Assembly (NCBI GenBank): GCA_003221615.1
Contig: QHSQ01000114.1
Location: forward strand, 1-37,362
Length of the DNA: 37,362 nt
DNA from: Candidatus Rokuibacteriota bacterium
Lineage (GTDB): Bacteria; Methylomirabilota; Methylomirabilia; Rokubacteriales; CSP1-6
Direction of reading: 5' to 3'
The notes under the pieces are model-generated. The model made no database searches. It saw nothing but the letters and a program-made list of their open reading frames with translations, and was not told where the DNA came from. Shown here in pieces: positions 31,360-37,362 of this stretch; position 1 is the stretch's first letter, and the number at the start of each line of letters is the position of its first letter. The position numbers were made by a program, and so were the translations under genes.

Positions 31360-32564
31360 CAGAACCCGTTCCGCGCGCCCGACGGCCACCAGCGGTCCTT
31401 GTAGCCGGGCCACAGGCCGCGCACGTGCGGCATGACTTCCTTCGCGAAGAGCTCCGTGTTCTTGAACGCGAGCTCCTTCGGCATGCTGCCGATCTGGAGC
31501 AGGACCATCAGGTGGCCCACCCGCAGGCTCTTGATGCATTCCGTGAGCTGCTCGCGAACCGTCTTGGGACTGCCCGCGATGATGTAGCCCTGATCCACGT
31601 ACTGACCCCAGTCGAGCGACTGGCGGGCCTTGCGCGCCGCGGCGCCCACCTGGGCGCGGCTGCCGCTCTGCACCGTCTTCACGGTGCGGTAGCCCGGCGC
31701 CTCCGCGAAGCCTTCCCAGACGTTCAAACATTTCTGATAGAAGTAGTGCACGTGCGGGAAATATTCGCGCTCGGCCTGCGCGTCGGTCTCCGAGACGCAC
31801 ACGAGCTGGAGGAATCCCGCGCGGAACGGATTGTCGTCGGCGCCGACCCGCGCGATCGCCTCCCAGAAGCCGTCCATCGTGGCCCGGCCCCGTTTGTAGC
31901 CGAAGTACGAGAGGTAGCAGTAGACGTAGTCGAGCTTCGCCGTCCACTCCCACGTCTCGACGCTCCCGCCGCCCGGGATCCACACGGGCGGGTGCGGCTT
32001 CTGGAGCGGCTGAGGCCAGATATTCGCGTAGCGGACCTGTGTGTACTTGCCGTTGAAGGCGAAGACGTCGGGCCGCGTCCACGCCTGCATGACCAGGTCG
32101 TGCGCCTCGTAATACCGGTCGCGCAAAGTGGCCGGGTTGATCCCGTACGCGAAGTTCATGTCCATCGAGGTGCCGACGGGGAACCCGGCGACGAGCCGGC
32201 CGCCCGAGAGCAGGTCGAGCATCGCGAATTCTTCGGCGACGCGGAGCGGCGGGTTGTACGCGGCGAGGCTGTTGCCGAGGACGACGAGCGCCGCCTGCGA
32301 AGTCCGCCGCGTCAAGGTTGCAGCCATGATGTTCGGCGACGGCATCAGGCCGTAGGCGTTGTTGTGGTGCTCGTTCACGCACAGGCCGTCGAAGCCCTGC
32401 TTCTCGGCGAACTCGAGCTCGTCCAGGAACTCCTGGTAGAGCCCCTGCGTCTTCTCGGCGTCGAAGAGGTGGTGCGGAACGTCCACCCAGACCGATCGGT
32501 ACTTCCGCTCGAAGTCTTCGGGCAAAAACCGGTACGGCATGAGGTGGAAGAAACAGATTTTCAT
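31359..32564 (-). CDS. LLM-class flavin-dependent oxidoreductase (first gene of the operon)
   Basis: A 401-residue luciferase-like protein. It has VNEHHNNAYGLMPSPN after an early strand, AALVVLGNSLAAYNPPLRVA and GRLVAGFPVGTSMDMNFAYG, all family signatures. It is not a close copy of the other LLM in this operon: lengths and loops differ. The start is ATG 32564; the frame runs open far upstream on the minus strand, but that part is antisense to the phosphodiesterase gene. A TATCAT box (32581-32576) lies 11 bases before the start, so the leader is very short. Confidence 0.9.
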   Translation of the reverse strand: MKICFFHLMPYRFLPEDFERKYRSVWVDVPHHLFDAEKTQGLYQEFLDELEFAEKQGFDGLCVNEHHNNAYGLMPSPNIMAATLTRRTSQAALVVLGNSLAAYNPPLRVAEEFAMLDLLSGGRLVAGFPVGTSMDMNFAYGINPATLRDRYYEAHDLVMQAWTRPDVFAFNGKYTQVRYANIWPQPLQKPHPPVWIPGGGSVETWEWTAKLDYVYCYLSYFGYKRGRATMDGFWEAIARVGADDNPFRAGFLQLVCVSETDAQAEREYFPHVHYFYQKCLNVWEGFAEAPGYRTVKTVQSGSRAQVGAAARKARQSLDWGQYVDQGYIIAGSPKTVREQLTECIKSLRVGHLMVLLQIGSMPKELAFKNTELFAKEVMPHVRGLWPGYKDRWWPSGARNGF

Positions 32565-32575
32565 GGTGATTCGGG

Positions 32576-32608
32576 ATGATACCAATCCTCCCCGCAGCGC
32601 GCTAGCAT
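32576..32608. promoter_or_regulatory. Divergent near-leaderless promoters
   Basis: Within 51 bases between two start codons lie TATCAT on the minus strand (32581-32576, 11 bases before ATG 32564) and TAGCAT on the plus strand (32603-32608, seven bases before ATG 32616). Both fit the TANNNT -10 form. -35 boxes are not evident. Confidence 0.4.
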
Positions 32609-32615
32609 AGCCCCC

Positions 32616-34118
32616 ATGCCGAAAGGCAGACGGTTCGTCATCGTGTTCGTCGTCGACGGGCTCAGGCCCGACGCCATCACTCACGAGCTCACGCCGACGC
32701 TGTTCCGGCTGCGGTCCGAGGGCGTGGATTTCACGAATAGCCATTCGGTCTTCCCGACGGTGACGCGCGTCAACGCGGCGGCGATCGGGACGGGCATGCA
32801 TCCGGGCTCGACCGGCATCCTGGGGAACCAGATGTACGCGGCCGTCGTCGATTCGCGCCGGGCACTGGACACCGGCAATCATCGGAAACTGCTCGAGCTC
32901 GACCAGGCCACCGGCGGACGCCTCGTGCTCACCGAGACGCTCGGCGAGCGCCTTCACGCGCGTGGGCTGCGGCTGGCCAGCGTCAGCTCGGGCTCGACCG
33001 GCAGCGCGTTGCTCACCAACCCCAGGGCGCCGCATGGGATCGGCGTGCTCGTCAACGGCGCCTTCGACCCGGGCAAATTGGTGGCGTGGCCGGCCGACGT
33101 GAGCGCGGCGATCCTCGCCAAGTTCGGCGCGGCACCCGCGCGGGGTGCGTTGCCCCGGTACGACGCGGTGGTGACCTGGACGCAGCAGGTGCTGCGCGAG
33201 TACGTGCTCCCTGAGCTGGCGCCCGACGTCGTGATCAACTGGCTCACCGAGCCGGATCACAGCCAGCATCACCTCGGCGTGGGCTCGGCGTCCGCGCTCG
33301 AGGCCCTCGCCAACGACGACCGCGAGATCGCCCGCGTGCTGAAGACGCTCGACGACCGCGGGCTGATGGCGTCGACCGACGTGCTGGTGGTCTCCGACCA
33401 CGGGTTCACGACCAACGTGAGCGGCGTCGACGTCGCCGGAGCGCTCATCGAAGCCGGGCTGAAAGCGGCGGCCGACTCCGGCGACGTGGTCCTGGCCAGC
33501 AGCGGACAGGCAGTTGCCGTTCACGTCGAGGGTCACGATCGTGACCGCATCGCGGCGATCGCGCGCCTGGTCCAGTCGCGCGAGTGGGGCGGCGTCGTCT
33601 TCACGAGAGGGCGGGCGGACGGCGACGCGCGAGGCGCCGTCGACGGAACGTTTTCGCTCGAGCTGATCCACGTGGCCAACGCCGCGCGCGGTCCCGATCT
33701 GCTCTTCACGTTCCCCTGGACGTCGCGCGCGAACGCGTTCGGGGTGCCGGGGACCGACCGGGCGAGCATCAGCGGCGGCGCGAAGCTCTACGCCAGCGAC
33801 CACGGAAGCATGAGCCCGTGGAACGTGCGCAACACGTTCGTGGGGTGGGGCGTCGACTTCAAGAAGCGCTCGACGGTCCGCACGCCCGTGGGCAATGTGG
33901 ACGTGGCGCCGACCATCCTGGCCCTCCTCGGCATCACTGAGGACGGCGCCCTCGACGGCCGCGTGCTCGCCGAGGCCCTCGAGGAGGGACCCGACGCCGA
34001 GCAGATCGCGGTCGACACGCGCGTCCACACCGTGGAGGTCGAGGGCTACCGCGCGGCGATCCAGATATCGGAGGTCGACGGGCGTCGCTACGTCGACAAG
34101 AGCTGGCGTATCCGTTGA
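32616..34118 (+). CDS. Alkaline-phosphatase-superfamily phosphodiesterase (nucleotide pyrophosphatase type)
   Basis: A 500-residue metal-dependent hydrolase. The two-zinc site is seen in VDGLRPD (Asp14), FPTVTRVN with the likely nucleophile Thr50, TEPDHSQHH, VSDHGF and a late DHGSMSPW. These are the family's metal ligands in the right order. It would cleave phosphodiester or pyrophosphate bonds. There is no signal peptide, so it is cytoplasmic, unusual for many relatives. It faces away from the LLM operon across a 51-base shared promoter region, so the two units may be co-regulated. Confidence 0.9.
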   Translation: MPKGRRFVIVFVVDGLRPDAITHELTPTLFRLRSEGVDFTNSHSVFPTVTRVNAAAIGTGMHPGSTGILGNQMYAAVVDSRRALDTGNHRKLLELDQATGGRLVLTETLGERLHARGLRLASVSSGSTGSALLTNPRAPHGIGVLVNGAFDPGKLVAWPADVSAAILAKFGAAPARGALPRYDAVVTWTQQVLREYVLPELAPDVVINWLTEPDHSQHHLGVGSASALEALANDDREIARVLKTLDDRGLMASTDVLVVSDHGFTTNVSGVDVAGALIEAGLKAAADSGDVVLASSGQAVAVHVEGHDRDRIAAIARLVQSREWGGVVFTRGRADGDARGAVDGTFSLELIHVANAARGPDLLFTFPWTSRANAFGVPGTDRASISGGAKLYASDHGSMSPWNVRNTFVGWGVDFKKRSTVRTPVGNVDVAPTILALLGITEDGALDGRVLAEALEEGPDAEQIAVDTRVHTVEVEGYRAAIQISEVDGRRYVDKSWRIR

Positions 34119-34162
34119 GTGCGGTGGTCAGACGATGCGAAACCGCCCCGGCGCTGACTTGA

Positions 34163-36040
<1,878 letters not shown>

Positions 36041-36107
36041 ACGCGCGTAGGCTTCTTTCGATTCTTTCGGTACTACAAAAGCCGCGCTCTCACTTGGCAA
36101 TCGTCGT

Positions 36108-36137
36108 CACGGCTATGCAAAGCTTTGCATAGCCGTG
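36108..36137. repeat. Perfect 30-bp palindrome
   Basis: CACGGCTATGCAAAG (36108-36122) is followed with no spacer by its exact reverse complement (36123-36137), centred on AAGCTT. It lies 67 bases after the thiC stop. As RNA it would fold into a stem of about 13 pairs with a tight loop, but no T-run follows, so it is not a standard terminator. A binding site for a dimeric protein or a recombination site is possible. Confidence 0.85.
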
Positions 36138-36197
36138 GACGCAACAATCGGTATTTTCCGGAATCGCGCAAGCACTTCTCGTTTTTCCTGGCACCTT

Positions 36198-36251
36198 GCG
36201 TTTTCCCTGTGCGTTTTCCCTGTTGACAACGCAATCTGTTGGACCGATATT
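36198..36251 (+). promoter_or_regulatory. Tandem 13-bp repeats abutting a sigma-70 promoter
   Basis: GCGTTTTCCCTGT occurs twice head-to-tail (36198-36210, 36211-36223). The last T of the second copy is the first T of TTGACA (36223-36228), followed after 17 bases by GATATT (36246-36251). An activator on the repeats would sit directly behind RNA polymerase. The predicted leader to ATG 36437 is about 180 bases and holds nothing I recognise. Confidence 0.6.
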
Positions 36252-36436
36252 GCGGCCGGTCGTAGGTTCACCGTTCGTCCTCGTCCTTTTCGAAACGCGG
36301 AGAAGGGCAGATTGTTCCGAACGCTTGAGCCCAGACGAATGACAACCGATTGCGTCCCAAGGTTCCGCGGTCGGGCGAACAACGCACGTCTTTCGCAGAA
36401 TGTTTGACGCCGCCGCATACACGAGGTCGGGAAGCG

Positions 36437-36646
36437 ATGCCTGAGAAGTTGAGAGCCGCTGCACAGCCTGCCTTGTCCGCGGAAGACAACAACGGCACAC
36501 AATTCATACTGGCGTTCTCGGGCAACGCGTCCAGCGCAGCGGAACTGACGCTGTTCATCACGGGCGACACGCTATCTCGGCCCCGTGACGTCGTAAAGAC
36601 GACGCCGGAACACATAGCTGCGCTAACCACCGAAGAGCAATGGTGA
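36437..36646 (+). CDS. Small hypothetical protein
   Basis: A 69-residue soluble protein starting MPEKLRAAAQ with a GGGAAG ribosome-site-like sequence before the ATG. The middle, GTQFILAFSGNASSAAELTL, could form strands. No family is recognised. Its end overlaps the next start (ATGGTGA), so the two are coupled. The base composition of this end of the window is lower in GC than the rest. Confidence 0.5.
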   Translation: MPEKLRAAAQPALSAEDNNGTQFILAFSGNASSAAELTLFITGDTLSRPRDVVKTTPEHIAALTTEEQW

Positions 36647-37047
36647 CAAAACTACGGGTTTACCGTCCGGTCGTGGCGCTGGTTGGTATCCCCGTCGCGG
36701 CCATCCTGCTGCTCGCGGTGCTATCGACGACCGCTCAGGTTCCGACGACAGTCGATTTTCTCGTACCGGCCGCGACGCCGATCACCACGGGTCTCGGCGG
36801 TGACGAGATCACCTTCGTCTCCGGGGCGACGTTGACATCAGTTGTAGGCGATTGTGGCATAGGGGGAGCTTTTCTCGTCCAGGGCGTGGTCGTCGTGAAG
36901 GCGGGCACTCCAACACCCGCGACAGCCATCGTGACGAGCAGTGTCGATGAGATCCGTCCCGGCACCCGACTGGGCGGCCTGTCGCTCCTCGGCAAGTGCA
37001 CACTGGGGACCGTCGCATACAATGGATATCGCGGCACCATTCGATAG
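36640..37047 (+). CDS. Small exported or anchored hypothetical protein
   Basis: A 135-residue protein with an N-terminal hydrophobic helix (VALVGIPVAAILLLAVLS) after a basic start and a mature part rich in Thr, Val and Gly. Two Cys residues (about 73 and 122) may form a disulphide. Strands predominate (ITFVSGATLTSVVGD). No family is recognised. It overlaps the upstream gene, and the downstream gene starts inside its last 26 bases. Confidence 0.6.
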   Translation: MVTKLRVYRPVVALVGIPVAAILLLAVLSTTAQVPTTVDFLVPAATPITTGLGGDEITFVSGATLTSVVGDCGIGGAFLVQGVVVVKAGTPTPATAIVTSSVDEIRPGTRLGGLSLLGKCTLGTVAYNGYRGTIR

Positions 37048-37362
37048 ACGCCTTGGGCTACGTGTTTCGTCCGGTCAGAGAGTCTCCACCGGGCGGGGCC
37101 TAGCGGTCGCCCTCGTCCTTTTCGGCGGCGCGGCGGTTTTCTCGCCGGCGCACGCGCAGCTTCGCGGCAGCCAGGCGGTCTTCACGAGTCAGTCGGGAAC
37201 GTGCGGCGTGGTCGACGCCGCGGACGGCACCGTGACCACATTCGCATGCGACGTTGGCGCAGAAGCCGTCGACGTCACCAGCACCGGAGCCAGGGCCGTC
37301 ATCGGCTCCTGCGCCACCAACACATTGGCCCTTGTTGACCTCACGTCCGGCCCACCGGCTGT
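37022..37362 (+). CDS. Secreted beta-propeller-like protein (partial, runs off the window)
   Basis: From ATG 37022 the frame is open to the end (113 codons). A signal peptide is clear: hydrophobic LAVALVLFGGAAVF, then an Ala-His-Ala site before Gln46. The mature region holds a YVTN-type propeller blade pattern, RAVIGSCATNTLALVDLTSG, so the full protein is probably a repeated beta-propeller. The preceding small exported protein overlaps it, hinting at a joint surface role. Confidence 0.65.
   Translation, partial: MDIAAPFDRRLGLRVSSGQRVSTGRGLAVALVLFGGAAVFSPAHAQLRGSQAVFTSQSGTCGVVDAADGTVTTFACDVGAEAVDVTSTGARAVIGSCATNTLALVDLTSGPPA

Noticed and set aside
31359-34028. 889-codon fusion of an LLM oxidoreductase with a long N-terminal part
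   Set aside because: The first about 488 codons are antisense to the phosphodiesterase; the LLM family start is at 32564.

Overview
The window is GC-rich, densely coded bacterial DNA with many ATGA, GTGA and TGATG gene overlaps. Several LLM-class flavin oxidoreductases, a remnant of the PF04392 ABC substrate-binding family, a kinase-type polysaccharide export operon and frequent leaderless-looking starts suggest an uncultured, soil-type lineage. Candidatus Rokubacteria/Methylomirabilota is my best guess, but that is an inference; no rRNA or marker gene here settles it.

Layout. (1) 1-6757: the end of an unknown gene, then a four-gene exopolysaccharide export operon on the minus strand (SLBB/Wza-like protein, GspA-like AAA ATPase, degenerate HD-GYP protein, Wzz/tyrosine autokinase with an extra periplasmic SPOR tail). 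(2) 6758-8403: a symmetrical divergent promoter, an HtrA/DegP protease, and a perfect 43-bp inverted repeat. (3) 8404-15228: a cytidylate-kinase-like/BON fusion, a lone GvpL/F gas-vesicle-type protein, a secreted unknown, a large TPR protein with RidA, and an orphan sensor histidine kinase. (4) 15229-15900: decayed IS21 transposase and a small frameshifted gene. (5) 15897-22138: the most unusual block, a compact plus-strand cassette of carbamoyltransferase, LLM flavin monooxygenase, stand-alone amino-acid adenylation enzyme, acyl carrier protein and GNAT-like acyltransferase. It looks like a minimal carrier-protein-based pathway with no condensation or thioesterase domain. (6) 22139-25774: an island-like stretch of small, translationally coupled minus-strand genes ending in a secreted GH5 glycosidase. 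It holds several single-base frameshifts, an ABC-transporter gene remnant and an integrase remnant beside tRNA-Thr(CGT). (7) 25858-28489: zinc-ribbon/PCP_red protein, HU, D,D-carboxypeptidase, haloacid dehalogenase, and a tiny SWIB-like protein with its terminator. (8) 28653-34118: a coupled LLM - alpha/beta hydrolase - SDR - LLM catabolic operon, divergent from a nucleotide-pyrophosphatase-type phosphodiesterase. (9) 34226-36040: TPP riboswitch and thiC. (10) 36041-37362: a lower-GC non-coding stretch with a perfect 30-bp palindrome and tandem 13-mers touching a promoter, followed by three overlapping genes for small or secreted proteins; the last runs off the window.

How they may work together. 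The export operon would move a surface polysaccharide, with the kinase possibly tied to peptidoglycan by its SPOR tail. The carbamoyltransferase/ACP cassette could make a small modified amino-acid product or decorate a glycan. The other blocks look like housekeeping or catabolic genes. All functional statements come from motifs read by eye; no database search was run.
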